The notes under the pieces were generated by a model. It was not told the origin of the DNA and ran no database searches. It saw only the letters and a list, made by a program, of their open reading frames with translations. Both the position numbers and the translations under genes were made by a program. A stretch of DNA of 17,036 nucleotides from Geodermatophilaceae bacterium (lineage in GTDB: Bacteria > Actinomycetota > Actinomycetes > Mycobacteriales > Geodermatophilaceae): positions 1 through 17,036 of the forward strand of contig JACCTM010000057.1 of NCBI GenBank assembly GCA_013812385.1, read 5' to 3'. Shown piece after piece: positions 6,378 to 13,609 of the stretch. Position 1 is the stretch's first letter; each line of letters starts with the position of its first letter.

Positions 6378-7172
6378 TCAGTCGCGGGTGTAGACGATGT
6401 GCAGTAGTGCGGCGACCTGGCGGTATGGGTCGCGACCTCCCGCTTCGCGCTCGGCGGCCAGGAGCAGGGCGAGTTCATCGGGCGGTGGCAGTTCGTCGTC
6501 CTCGCGGTGGTCGGTGAGGATCCGCACGCCGTACCAGGCATAGGGCCGCCAGCCGTCCCCGTGCAGCAATTGGTCGAAGTCCTCAGTGGTATGCGCACGG
6601 GCGGCCAAGCCGAGTCGGTTGGTGTAGTCGCCGCTGTCGAAGGAGGCCACCGCGTCGGCCCAGTGCCCCCGCAGACCTGCGCGCATCGCCGGGGCGAGCC
6701 CGTTGCGGACCAGCAGTGAAAGGGTCGCTCGGCCTGCGGCGACGGCGGAACAAGTGCTCAGCAGGGGGCCCACATCGTCGAAATAGGGCAGCACTCCATG
6801 GCAGAGGATGAGATCAAAGGGCCCGGGAGCCAGGTCGGCCGCGGCTTCTCCCGGACCTAGCACGAGCTGGACCCTCGACCGGAGCTCGGCAGACTCCGCA
6901 CTGAGCTGCGACTCGAACAAGGTCAGCAGATCGGCAGAGATGTCCAGGCCGGTGACCTCGTGGCCGGCTCGGGCGAGCAGTAGCGCTTGGGTCCCCTGTC
7001 CGCAGCCGACATCGAGCACTCTGGCCAGGCCGGGCCCGCGTACGGCGAGCACTTCTGCCAACTGGGCGGCCAACACATGCTGCCGTACAACATCTCTGAG
7101 CCGCCCCAGGACACCGATCCACGCGTCGACCCCTGCGAGGAATCTTATGTTCACCTCAGGGTGGTCGGCCAT
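6378..7172 (-). CDS. SAM-dependent methyltransferase, CmoM/SmtA-like
   Basis: The 264-residue product (ATG 7172) is a class I methyltransferase. Motif I is RVLDVGCGQGTQALLLA, the acidic end of the second strand is GHEVTGLDIS, and motif IV is FDLILCHGVLPYF. The distinctive C-terminus YGVRILTDHREDDE, then REAGGRDPYRQVAALLHIVY, parallels the GVRVFHD and EPYITLGRYIH segments of E. coli CmoM (SmtA), which methylates 5-carboxymethoxyuridine in tRNA. Whether this protein modifies tRNA is inferred; a small-molecule substrate is possible. The start was chosen because homology begins at about MADHPEVNIRF; the frame is open upstream. There is no Shine-Dalgarno, and TACGTT ends 7 nt before the ATG, so a leaderless mRNA is likely. 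It is divergent from the lipoprotein gene. Confidence 0.82.
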   Translation of the reverse strand: MADHPEVNIRFLAGVDAWIGVLGRLRDVVRQHVLAAQLAEVLAVRGPGLARVLDVGCGQGTQALLLARAGHEVTGLDISADLLTLFESQLSAESAELRSRVQLVLGPGEAAADLAPGPFDLILCHGVLPYFDDVGPLLSTCSAVAAGRATLSLLVRNGLAPAMRAGLRGHWADAVASFDSGDYTNRLGLAARAHTTEDFDQLLHGDGWRPYAWYGVRILTDHREDDELPPPDELALLLAAEREAGGRDPYRQVAALLHIVYTRD

Positions 7173-7175
7173 GCG

Positions 7176-7198
7176 GCGAACGTAGTACCAGCGAACGT
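7176..7198. repeat. Direct repeat in the divergent promoter region
   Basis: GCGAACGT occurs at 7176-7183 and 7191-7198 (15-bp period) in the 69-bp gap between the methyltransferase and lipoprotein starts. On the minus strand it brackets the probable -10 of the methyltransferase gene. It may be a regulator site or coincidence. Confidence 0.25.
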
Positions 7199-7241
7199 GA
7201 GCCGCGGTGCGTGTGCGGAGGTGACCCGGCATGATCGCAGC

Positions 7242-8159
7242 ATGTCGAAGCGCAGCAGTTTCGTTGCCGCGATCGTCGCCGCACTGACGGTCATGTCCGG
7301 CTGCACCTCTGCTGCCGTCTCCGGTCCGGCTGACCGAAGCTCGGATGCGCTCCGGGAGTCGGCGGAGCCGACGGCGCCCGTGGCGACCCCGGCCGTACCG
7401 GGAATGCGCGGGCTGGCCGTACGACTGCGCACCGATGTCGCAGTGGGCGGCCAGTTCCAGACGCGGATCACCAACACCGGGTCCGAGGCGTTCGTGGTCC
7501 TGGGGGTCAGCCTCGACTCGCCCGGCTTCGAGCGGCTGCCCTTCGCCGGCCGTCGCGCAACGTTCAGTCCCGGCGCGACGATCGACCTCCCCACGCAGTA
7601 CGGCGCCGCGTTCTGCGCCGGCGACATCGAGGTCGATCCAGCGTTCTCCGCCATGCAGGTACAGCGGCCAGACGGGACGACAGAGGAGTTACGGGTTCCG
7701 CTCGAAGCCCCCGACGACATCGTGGATCGGATCCATCACCAGGAGTGCCATGCGCTCGCACTAGCCGCCGCAGTAGAGGTTGATCTCGGCGAGTTCAACA
7801 GCGCGGAATTCGACGGAGAGCCGGTGCTGCGGGCCAGCATCACCCTGACCCGAGGGACGAACTCCGAGGCGATCGCGCTGGTCGGCCTGACTGGCAGTGT
7901 GGTGTTCGACCTGATCTTCGCCGATGACAACGAGCCGCCCCCGTCGATGCCCGGCGACGAGGACGAACTCGTCGTCCCGGTCGTTGTGGGCATGACCGGC
8001 CGCGGCTGCGATGCGCATGTGCTCGGCGAGACCAAACAGCCGTTCGTGTTCCCCTTCTATCTCACCTTCGACGGCGGCGAGGTTCAGTACGGCGTCTTGG
8101 AGGTTTCTCCCGAGCAGCGCGACGCCTTGTGGAGCTTCGTCCAAGTTGCCTGCGCCTGA
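7242..8159 (+). CDS. Putative lipoprotein of unknown function
   Basis: The 305-residue product from ATG 7242 begins MSKRSSFVAAIVAALTVMSGCTS. This is a lipoprotein signal peptide with the lipobox VMSGC (Cys about 21 would be lipidated), followed by an S/A/P-rich tether to about residue 55. The mature part is predicted beta-rich (VGGQFQTRITNTGSEAFVVLG, VLRASITLTRGTNSEAIALVG), suggesting two immunoglobulin-like or jelly-roll sheets. Four more cysteines (AAFCAG, HHQECHA, GRGCDA and the last VACA) could form two disulfides. I do not recognise the family. The gene is alone, divergent from the methyltransferase and convergent with pobA. GTG 7221 is an alternative start. No catalytic motif is evident. 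Confidence 0.7.
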   Translation: MSKRSSFVAAIVAALTVMSGCTSAAVSGPADRSSDALRESAEPTAPVATPAVPGMRGLAVRLRTDVAVGGQFQTRITNTGSEAFVVLGVSLDSPGFERLPFAGRRATFSPGATIDLPTQYGAAFCAGDIEVDPAFSAMQVQRPDGTTEELRVPLEAPDDIVDRIHHQECHALALAAAVEVDLGEFNSAEFDGEPVLRASITLTRGTNSEAIALVGLTGSVVFDLIFADDNEPPPSMPGDEDELVVPVVVGMTGRGCDAHVLGETKQPFVFPFYLTFDGGEVQYGVLEVSPEQRDALWSFVQVACA

Positions 8160-8182
8160 GGGCTACCAGCCGTAGGGCAGGC
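8148..8182. terminator. Candidate hairpin terminator between convergent lipoprotein gene and pobA
   Basis: GCCTGC (8148-8153) pairs with GCAGGC (8177-8182), and inside lies GGCT-acc-AGCC (8161-8171). The structure spans the two stop codons, which are only 3 bp apart. There is no T-run and the outer loop is long, so this is a weak call supported mainly by position. Confidence 0.3.
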
Positions 8183-9335
8183 CGGTGTAGTTCTCGGCCA
8201 GGCTCTGCGCGGCTGCCCGCGACGTACTGAGGTAGCGCAGCTGGGCCAGTTGCAGCTCGCGCGCGAACGGATCGTCGCCGTCGGTGTGCAGCATGGAGGT
8301 CATCCACCAGGAGAAGTGCATGCATCGCCACACCCGGCGCAACGCAGTCTCCTGGTAGGCGTCGAGAAGGGAGGCGCCGCTGGAGCCGTACGAGCCGATG
8401 ATCGCGTCTGCGAGCAGCTTGGCGTCGGCGACTGCAAGGTTCAGGCCCTTGGCGCCGGTGGGCGGGACGATGTGCGCTGCGTCTCCCGCGAGGAACAGCC
8501 TGCCGTACCGCATCGGCAGACTGACGAAACTGCGCATCGGAGTGATGCTCTTGTCGAGCAGCTGACCGGTCGTCAGCTCCCAGTCCTCGTGGGCCAGTCG
8601 GGTGGTCAATTCGGTCCAGATCCGGTCGTCGGACCAGTCCTGCAACCTCTCCGCGACGCCCACTTGCAGATAGAGCCGGCTGATCGAGGGGGAGCGCATG
8701 CTGTGCATCGCGAAACCGTGGGGATGCCAGGCGTAGAGCAGTTCGTCGGTAGAGGGTGGCGCCTGGGCAAGGACACCGAGCCAGCCGTACGGATAGTCGC
8801 GTGCCCAGGTACGTCTGGCGGATGCCGGAATGGCTGGCCCGCAGATACCGTGCGAGCCGTCACAGCCGGCGATCACGTCGCAGTGGATGGTCTGCGCGTT
8901 GCCGTCCGCATCGGTGAAGGTGACGGTCGGAAGATCGGTCTCTATGTTGTGGACGGCGGTGTCGGACACCTCGAAGTACAACGGCAGGTCGTTTGCCACT
9001 CGGGCGGCGACGAGGTCCTTGACCACCTCGGTCTGGCCGTAGACCCACACCGACCGACCGCACAACTCGGGGAAGTCGAGGTGCTGGCGGGTTCCGGGCC
9101 ACTGCAGGTAGATACCGTCGTGTCGCAGCCCTTCGCGGTCGAGTCGCTGCCCCACACCGCTGGAACGGAGCAGGTCGACGGTGCCCTGTTCGAGGACCCC
9201 TGCTCGCAGTCGCGCTTGGATGTAGTTGCGGGAGCGGTTCTCGACGATCACGGACTCGACGCCGGCGTTGTTCAGCAGGTGGGCGAGAACGAGCCCGGCA
9301 GGTCCTGCGCCGACGATCGCCACCTGAGTCCGCAT
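8163..9335 (-). CDS. pobA: 4-hydroxybenzoate 3-monooxygenase
   Basis: The 390-residue FAD enzyme hydroxylates 4-hydroxybenzoate to protocatechuate with NAD(P)H and O2. Seen: the Rossmann motif VAIVGAGPAGLVLAHLL at the N-terminus, the DG motif AGCDGSHG, and the GD motif LFLAGDAAHIVPPTGAKGLN. Active-site counterparts of the Pseudomonas enzyme are present: Tyr201 in YPYGWLG, Ser212/Arg214 in HSMRS, Tyr222 in SRLYLQV and Tyr385 in NYTGLPYGW. Length matches PobA (about 394). ATG 9335 is chosen for the GGAAGGG Shine-Dalgarno 8 nt upstream; the frame continues open past it as shadow. It is divergent from pcaH with a 97-bp intergenic space, so both are probably controlled from there. It feeds the pca genes opposite. 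Confidence 0.95.
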   Translation of the reverse strand: MRTQVAIVGAGPAGLVLAHLLNNAGVESVIVENRSRNYIQARLRAGVLEQGTVDLLRSSGVGQRLDREGLRHDGIYLQWPGTRQHLDFPELCGRSVWVYGQTEVVKDLVAARVANDLPLYFEVSDTAVHNIETDLPTVTFTDADGNAQTIHCDVIAGCDGSHGICGPAIPASARRTWARDYPYGWLGVLAQAPPSTDELLYAWHPHGFAMHSMRSPSISRLYLQVGVAERLQDWSDDRIWTELTTRLAHEDWELTTGQLLDKSITPMRSFVSLPMRYGRLFLAGDAAHIVPPTGAKGLNLAVADAKLLADAIIGSYGSSGASLLDAYQETALRRVWRCMHFSWWMTSMLHTDGDDPFARELQLAQLRYLSTSRAAAQSLAENYTGLPYGW

Positions 9336-9375
9336 GCCGAAGACCCTTCCCTGCACGGGCCCGGCGCACCAGCCC

Positions 9376-9402
9376 GTCGCGGCGCATAGCCTTGTCCGCG
9401 AC
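9376..9402. promoter_or_regulatory. Inverted repeat in the pobA-pcaH intergenic region, candidate operator
   Basis: GTCGCGG (9376-9382) and CCGCGAC (9396-9402) are perfect 7-bp arms separated by 13 bp, so the centres are two helical turns apart. The site is roughly central between the divergent starts at 9335 and 9433. A second weaker pair, GTCCG/CGGAC, lies at 9394-9398 and 9414-9418. IclR-type regulators (PcaR, PobR) usually govern such genes, but none is encoded here, so the binder is unknown. Confidence 0.4.
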
Positions 9403-9432
9403 AGCCTGCGCATCGGACCGCGAGGGGTCTTC

Positions 9433-10164
9433 ATGAGTAAGTCCCGCCTTTCGGGTGTTGCGAGGTTGCCGCACTACCGGCCGGATCCGGCGGGGACGCA
9501 TCCGCCGCTGCTCAGCCCTGACTATGCCTCCACGCAACTGCGGGCCCCGCTCAAAGCCCCGGTGGACCTGCCGCAGCGGCTGACCGAGGTGACCGGTCCG
9601 GTCCTCGGCGACGGACTGGTGCGTCCAGGCGACGCCGATCTCACCCGCGGGTACGCCGAGGAGCCGGCCGGGCAACGGATCATCGTTTCGGGGCGATTGC
9701 TCGACAGCGACGGACGGACGATCCCGCACAATCTGGTGGAGATCTGGCAGGCCAACGCGGCGGGGCGCTATCGCCATGATCGGGACAATTGGCCGGCACC
9801 TCTGGACCCGAACTTCGACGGGATGGGTCGCACCCTGACCGATGCCGAGGGCCGCTACAGCTTCACGACGGTCAAACCCGGCGCGTACCCCTGGAGGAAC
9901 CACCACAACGCTTGGCGCCCGGCGCATATCCACTTCTCGCTGTTCGGTCGCTCCTTCACCCAGCGGCTGGTCACCCAGATGTATTTCCCGGACGATCCGC
10001 TCTTCGGTCAGGACCCGATCTTCAATTCCGTGCCCGAATCCGCCCGCCAACGCATGATCGCGAACCTCTCCCTCGCGGACACACGCCCCGACTGGGCACT
10101 AGCGTTCCGGTTCGACATCGTGCTGCGTGGCAGCGTCGCGACACCGTTGGAGTCCGAAGGGTGA
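9433..10164 (+). CDS. pcaH: Protocatechuate 3,4-dioxygenase beta subunit
   Basis: The 243-residue subunit carries the non-haem Fe(III) of the enzyme that cleaves protocatechuate between its hydroxyls to 3-carboxy-cis,cis-muconate. All four iron ligands can be placed: Tyr in NAAGRYRH (Tyr408 of the Pseudomonas numbering), Tyr 39 residues on in KPGAYPWRN (Tyr447), and the two His of RPAHIHFS (His460, His462). The spacing matches exactly. LVEIWQANAAGRY and FTTVKPGAYPW are family signatures. ATG 9433 has GAGGGG 5 nt upstream. The stop overlaps the pcaG start (GTGA at 10161-10164), consistent with equal amounts of the two subunits. First gene of the pca operon. Confidence 0.96.
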   Translation: MSKSRLSGVARLPHYRPDPAGTHPPLLSPDYASTQLRAPLKAPVDLPQRLTEVTGPVLGDGLVRPGDADLTRGYAEEPAGQRIIVSGRLLDSDGRTIPHNLVEIWQANAAGRYRHDRDNWPAPLDPNFDGMGRTLTDAEGRYSFTTVKPGAYPWRNHHNAWRPAHIHFSLFGRSFTQRLVTQMYFPDDPLFGQDPIFNSVPESARQRMIANLSLADTRPDWALAFRFDIVLRGSVATPLESEG

Positions 10165-10745
10165 CCGGATTGGGCAGTACGCCGTCACAGACGGTTGGTC
10201 CCTTCCTGTCGATCGGTATGACCTGGGAGGGCGGTGAGTACGTCGTACCCGACGGCGCCCCCGATGCGTTCTGGATCCACGGTCGCCTCCTCGACGGTGC
10301 CGGCGACGCCGTACCGGACGGGGTGATCGAAACCTGGCAGGCAGACCGGTCCGGTGCATTCGGTCATGCGCTGACGCCACTGGGGTCAGCGGTCGAGAAC
10401 GTCGAGAACGTCGGGGGGTTCGGGGGGTTCGGGCGCAGCCTGACCGGCCCCGACGGTCAGTACGGCGTGCACACCGTGAAGCCGGGCCGAGTCGATGACG
10501 GACATGGCGGATTCCAGGCTCCGCACCTCGATGTGTCGGTGCTCGCTCGTGGCCTGTTGCACCGCGTGATCACGCGCATCTACTTCGCCGACGAGGTCGA
10601 GGGCAACGCCGCCGATCCGGTGCTGTCGGCACTGCCCGATGACCACGCCCGATCCACGTTGATCGCCCAGCTCGACGGGCACGGTGGCTACGCCCTCGAC
10701 ATCTGGCTACAGGGTGTCGCCGAGACCGTCTTCTTCACGGTCTGA
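10161..10745 (+). CDS. pcaG: Protocatechuate 3,4-dioxygenase alpha subunit
   Basis: The 194-residue protein begins LGSTPSQTVGPFLSIGM, the standard PcaG N-terminus, and contains VIETWQADRSG, FGRSLTGPDGQYGVHTVKPG and QAPHLDVSVLARGLLHRVITRIYF. It resembles PcaH but lacks the iron ligands (no His-x-His), as expected for the alpha subunit, which shapes the active site. The GTG start overlaps pcaH and has GGAG 8 nt upstream. The loop VENVENVGGFGGFG is lengthened by two short DNA duplications (10392-10428). pcaB follows 19 bp downstream. Confidence 0.94.
   Translation: MTGLGSTPSQTVGPFLSIGMTWEGGEYVVPDGAPDAFWIHGRLLDGAGDAVPDGVIETWQADRSGAFGHALTPLGSAVENVENVGGFGGFGRSLTGPDGQYGVHTVKPGRVDDGHGGFQAPHLDVSVLARGLLHRVITRIYFADEVEGNAADPVLSALPDDHARSTLIAQLDGHGGYALDIWLQGVAETVFFTV
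10392..10428 (+). repeat. Two consecutive 9-bp tandem duplications inside pcaG
   Basis: GTCGAGAAC is repeated at 10392-10400 and 10401-10409, then TCGGGGGGT at 10411-10419 and 10420-10428. Both keep the frame and encode VENVEN and GGFGGFG in a surface loop. They look like replication-slippage duplications, but a naturally repetitive loop is possible. Confidence 0.7.
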
Positions 10746-10764
10746 TCGGGAAGTGTCAAGCGGC

Positions 10765-11937
10765 ATGAGCGATGGACTGTTCACCGAGACCGACCAGCGC
10801 GGCTCGGTCCGCGACGAGGTGAGCAGTCGCGCGTGGTTGGCAGCCATGCTCGACGCGGAGGCTGCGCTGGCCCGTGCGTGCGCCGATGTCGGTGCCATCC
10901 CGGTCGCCGCTGCGCAAGTGATCGCCATGGCCTGTGCCGATGTCGACCGGTTCGATGACAAGCAGCTCGGCATACTCGCGGTCGAGACCGGCAACCCGGT
11001 GGTCGGATTGGTCGCCGCCATCGAGGCAGCTGTCCCCGACGATGTCACCGCCTACGTCCACTGTGGAGCGACGAGCCAGGACATCATCGACACTGCTGCG
11101 ATGCTGATTGCCCGTCGGGCGATCACCGCCCTGTTGGCCGATCTCGACGGTTGCGCGGCGGCGGCGGCAACTCTGACCGAGCAGCATCGCGACACACCGA
11201 TGATCGCCCGAACCCTCGTGCAGCCGGCCGTGCCGACCACCTTCGGCCTGAAGACGGCTCTGTGGCTACACGGCTTGACGAGAGCAAGCCGGGATCTTCA
11301 CCGCGTCCAGCAGGGGCTGCCTGCCCAACTGGGCGGCGCGGCAGGCACCTTGGAGGAGGGATTTCCAGAGGCAGGAAGGGGCTTGCACGCCGTGCACGCG
11401 TACGCCTCCCGCCTCGGATTGCGCGAGCCGCAGCTGCCCTGGCATACATTGCGTTACCCGGTCGGCGAGCTGGCCGGCGCCCTTGCGACAGCGGCGGGCA
11501 TCCTCGGCAAGGTCGCCCTGGACCTGGTTCTGCTCAGCCAGAGCGAGGTCGCTGAACTGACGATGGCCGACCACGCGCGGAGCGGTCGAAGCTCAACCAT
11601 GGCGCACAAGCGGAACCCGGTGGCCGCCGTAGCAGCACGGGCGGCGGCCAAGCGGGCCCCGGGATTGGCTGCCACCCTGTTTGCGGCGATGGAACAGGAG
11701 CATGAGCGCGCCGCCGGTGCCTGGCAGGCGGAATGGCCGACGCTGAGCGAGCTGCTGATCTGCCTGGGCTCAGCCGCCGCCTGGCTGCGTGAAGCCTTGA
11801 GCTCCTTCGACGTGGACGAGGATCGAATGGCCAGCAACCTCGCGGCACTCGGGTCGTCGGCCACGGCCGGTAACGCCATCGCCCTAGCGAATCGGGCGCT
11901 GGCCGAATACCGATCGACGACTGACGAGCACGCGTGA
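10765..11937 (+). CDS. pcaB: 3-carboxy-cis,cis-muconate cycloisomerase
   Basis: The 390-residue protein belongs to the fumarase/aspartase/argininosuccinate lyase superfamily and lactonises 3-carboxymuconate to 4-carboxymuconolactone. Conserved parts are FTETDQRGSVRDEVSSRAWL near the N-terminus, HCGATSQDIIDTA (region 2), RTLVQPAVPTTFGLKTALWL, and the signature loop GRSSTMAHKRNPVAA, where the usual GSSxMPxKxNP has Ala for Pro. The superfamily's catalytic Ser lies in that loop. The protein is shorter than the about 450 residues of Pseudomonas PcaB but in the range of actinobacterial forms. ATG 10765 is chosen; GTG 10753 in the same frame is possible. It sits between pcaG (19 bp) and pcaD (44 bp). 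Confidence 0.92.
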   Translation: MSDGLFTETDQRGSVRDEVSSRAWLAAMLDAEAALARACADVGAIPVAAAQVIAMACADVDRFDDKQLGILAVETGNPVVGLVAAIEAAVPDDVTAYVHCGATSQDIIDTAAMLIARRAITALLADLDGCAAAAATLTEQHRDTPMIARTLVQPAVPTTFGLKTALWLHGLTRASRDLHRVQQGLPAQLGGAAGTLEEGFPEAGRGLHAVHAYASRLGLREPQLPWHTLRYPVGELAGALATAAGILGKVALDLVLLSQSEVAELTMADHARSGRSSTMAHKRNPVAAVAARAAAKRAPGLAATLFAAMEQEHERAAGAWQAEWPTLSELLICLGSAAAWLREALSSFDVDEDRMASNLAALGSSATAGNAIALANRALAEYRSTTDEHA

Positions 11938-11981
11938 CGAGCGCGACTGCCATGAACGACTGAGATGAGGGGACTGCTCTG

Positions 11982-12764
11982 ATGGGCGCAATTGCGCTGC
12001 ACCACGAGATCACCGGAGAACGCGGAGCACCGCCGGTGCTGCTGCTGAACTCGCTCGGCAGCACGCTGGCGATGTGGGAACGACAGGTGCCTGCGCTGGC
12101 CGAGCAGTTCCTGGTGCTCAGGTGCGACACGCGTGGGCACGGCGAATCCCCGGTTCCGCCAGGGCCCTACGTCATCGATGACTTTGTCGACGACGCCGTC
12201 GCCCTCCTGGACAACCTCGGGCTGGGGCAGGCACATGTTGCCGGACTGTCCCTGGGCGGGATGGTCGCCATGCGATTGGCCGCCCGGGAGCCGGAACGGG
12301 TCGAGCGGCTGGCTCTGCTCTGCACATCGGCTCAGCTCGGACCGCCGGAGACCTGGGCTGAACGCGCAGCGACCGTACGAGCTCAAGGCACCGGTGCCGT
12401 CGCGGACACGGTCGTCTCCCGCTGGCTGACCGAGACCCGGCGAGCAGCCGAGCCGCAGACGACGGAGTACCTGCGGGAGATGGTCGCCGCCACCCCGGCT
12501 GACGGGTACGCCGCCTGCTGCGAGGCCATCCGCGACGCAGATCTGCGTGCCGACCTGACTACGATCACCGCACCCACGCTGGTCGTCTCCGGAGCCGACG
12601 ATCCTTCCACCCCACCGGCGCAACTTCAGGCCATTGCAGCCGGGATACCGAACTCACGACTGCTCGAGCTCGCTGACTGCGCGCACATGGCGACGATCGA
12701 CCAAGCCGATGCGGTCACCGCCGCGCTCGTCGAGCACTTCTCGGCCGGCGGCCGCAGTGGATGA
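11982..12764 (+). CDS. pcaD: 3-oxoadipate enol-lactonase (beta-ketoadipate enol-lactone hydrolase)
   Basis: The 260-residue alpha/beta-hydrolase opens the enol-lactone to beta-ketoadipate. Seen: LLLNSLGSTLAMWERQVPAL (oxyanion region), RCDTRGHGES, nucleophile elbow GLSLGGMVAMRLA, Asp in VVSGADDPSTPP and His in LADCAHMATIDQ. These complete a Ser-Asp-His triad. ATG 11982 has AGGGGA 8 nt upstream. The gene overlaps pcaC by 8 bp (12757-12764) in another frame. In Rhodococcus and many other actinobacteria the two activities are fused as PcaL; here they are separate proteins. In the pathway it acts after PcaC. Confidence 0.94.
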   Translation: MGAIALHHEITGERGAPPVLLLNSLGSTLAMWERQVPALAEQFLVLRCDTRGHGESPVPPGPYVIDDFVDDAVALLDNLGLGQAHVAGLSLGGMVAMRLAAREPERVERLALLCTSAQLGPPETWAERAATVRAQGTGAVADTVVSRWLTETRRAAEPQTTEYLREMVAATPADGYAACCEAIRDADLRADLTTITAPTLVVSGADDPSTPPAQLQAIAAGIPNSRLLELADCAHMATIDQADAVTAALVEHFSAGGRSG

Positions 12765-13161
12765 CGAACGGCGTCGGGCCGCCGGTTCTCAGCTACGCCG
12801 TGAAGTCCTCGGCGAGGAGTACGTAGCCGCGGCCATGTCCCGTACGAGCGGTCTGACGGCGGACTTCCAGGACTACCTCACCCGTACGGCATGGGGCGAG
12901 ATCTGGTCGCGCCCCGGCCTGGACCGCAGGACGCGCAGCCTGGTGACCATCTCCGTGCTCACCGCGCTGGGCCACGACCACGAGCTCGCCCTGCACGTCC
13001 GTGCGGCCGTACGGAGCAACGGCGTCACCCCCGAGGAGGTCGCCGAGGTGATCCTGCATGCATCGGTGTACGCCGGGGTGCCGATCGCGAACCGGGCGAT
13101 GAGTGTGGCCCAAAGCGAGTTGGCCGAACTCGGATTCGCCCAGGCGGAACCGGGATCGTGA
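12757..13161 (+). CDS. pcaC: 4-carboxymuconolactone decarboxylase
   Basis: The 134-residue protein (GTG 12757) is a full-length CMD-family decarboxylase converting 4-carboxymuconolactone to beta-ketoadipate enol-lactone. Motifs: LRREVLGEEYVAAAMSRTS, DFQDYLTRTAWGEIWSRPGL, RSLVTISVLTALGHDHELALH and the family core VILHASVYAGVPIANRAM with the conserved His. The start lies inside pcaD (8-bp overlap, -1 relative frame), so translation must be by reinitiation or coupling. The stop overlaps the GTG of the next, broken, gene. It completes the pathway to beta-ketoadipate enol-lactone, which PcaD then hydrolyses. Confidence 0.94.
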   Translation: MDDERRRAAGSQLRREVLGEEYVAAAMSRTSGLTADFQDYLTRTAWGEIWSRPGLDRRTRSLVTISVLTALGHDHELALHVRAAVRSNGVTPEEVAEVILHASVYAGVPIANRAMSVAQSELAELGFAQAEPGS

Positions 13162-13599
13162 CCAACCAGCCGCAGTATCCCGTCCAGCCGTCCAGCCGCC
13201 GTCGCCGTACGGTCCGCCTTCCCAGCGACCGGCTCAACCGCAGGGGCCTCCTCCGAACGCGACCGCCGGACGATCCTCGCTGTGGCTGGTGGCCGTCGCG
13301 GTCCTTGCGCTGGCAGTCGTCGGCGCCTCCTACAGGCTGGGTGCCTACCTGGGCCTTCACGGCCGCACCTGGGCTGGCGGCGAATCGACCTCGCCAATCT
13401 CACGTCGGCAGCAATCGCGGCTGGGCGCGGGAGCAAGTCCATCGTTCTGGGTGTACCCACCGATCTCGCGAAGCTGCTCGGGCTGCCCGTACAGCAGGGT
13501 GCGCGCAGGCTGGGAAGCAGCGGCAATCTGACCAGGGTGTTCACCGTGCTGGGGCTGATCGCAGTCGGGCTGATCACCGGGGCTGCGGTCGTGAGTTAG
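13158..13599 (+). pseudogene. Proline-rich membrane-protein gene broken by two frameshifts
   Basis: Coding character moves through three frames. GTG 13158 (overlapping the pcaC stop) begins VTNQPQYPVQP. From about 13190 the next frame reads PPSPYGPPSQRPAQPQGPPP and then a membrane helix SLWLVAVAVLALAVVGASY. From about 13383 the third frame reads IDLANLTSAAIAAG, KSIVLGVPTDLAKLLGLPVQ and a second helix VFTVLGLIAVGLITGAAVV, ending at TAG 13597-13599. Joined, the parts would make one protein of about 145 residues: Pro/Gln-rich cytoplasmic tail, membrane helix, short domain, membrane helix. The first shift is explained exactly by an 8-bp tandem duplication; the cause of the second (somewhere in 13340-13385) is unclear. 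I do not recognise the family. A sequencing or assembly error could mimic this. Confidence 0.62.
13182..13197 (+). repeat. 8-bp tandem duplication causing a frameshift
   Basis: GTCCAGCC occurs at 13182-13189 and immediately again at 13190-13197. Removing one copy restores an uninterrupted proline-rich reading frame from GTG 13158 into the membrane helix at about 13278-13335. Confidence 0.75.
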
Positions 13600-13609
13600 C
13601 GTCGTTGCC

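Noticed and set aside
6329..6598. Upstream extension of the lipase open frame
   Set aside because: It overlaps the methyltransferase gene and reads Thr/Ser/Cys-rich nonsense; the membrane anchor and core begin after ATG 6328.
8250..9389. Long plus-strand open frame opposite pobA
   Set aside because: pobA on the minus strand has full-length homology with all FAD motifs; the opposite frame has no motif and is a shadow.
12634..12756. Possible in-frame N-terminal extension of PcaC suggesting a PcaD-PcaC fusion
   Set aside because: PcaD and PcaC are in different frames; the upstream part of the PcaC frame is a shadow of the PcaD C-terminus.
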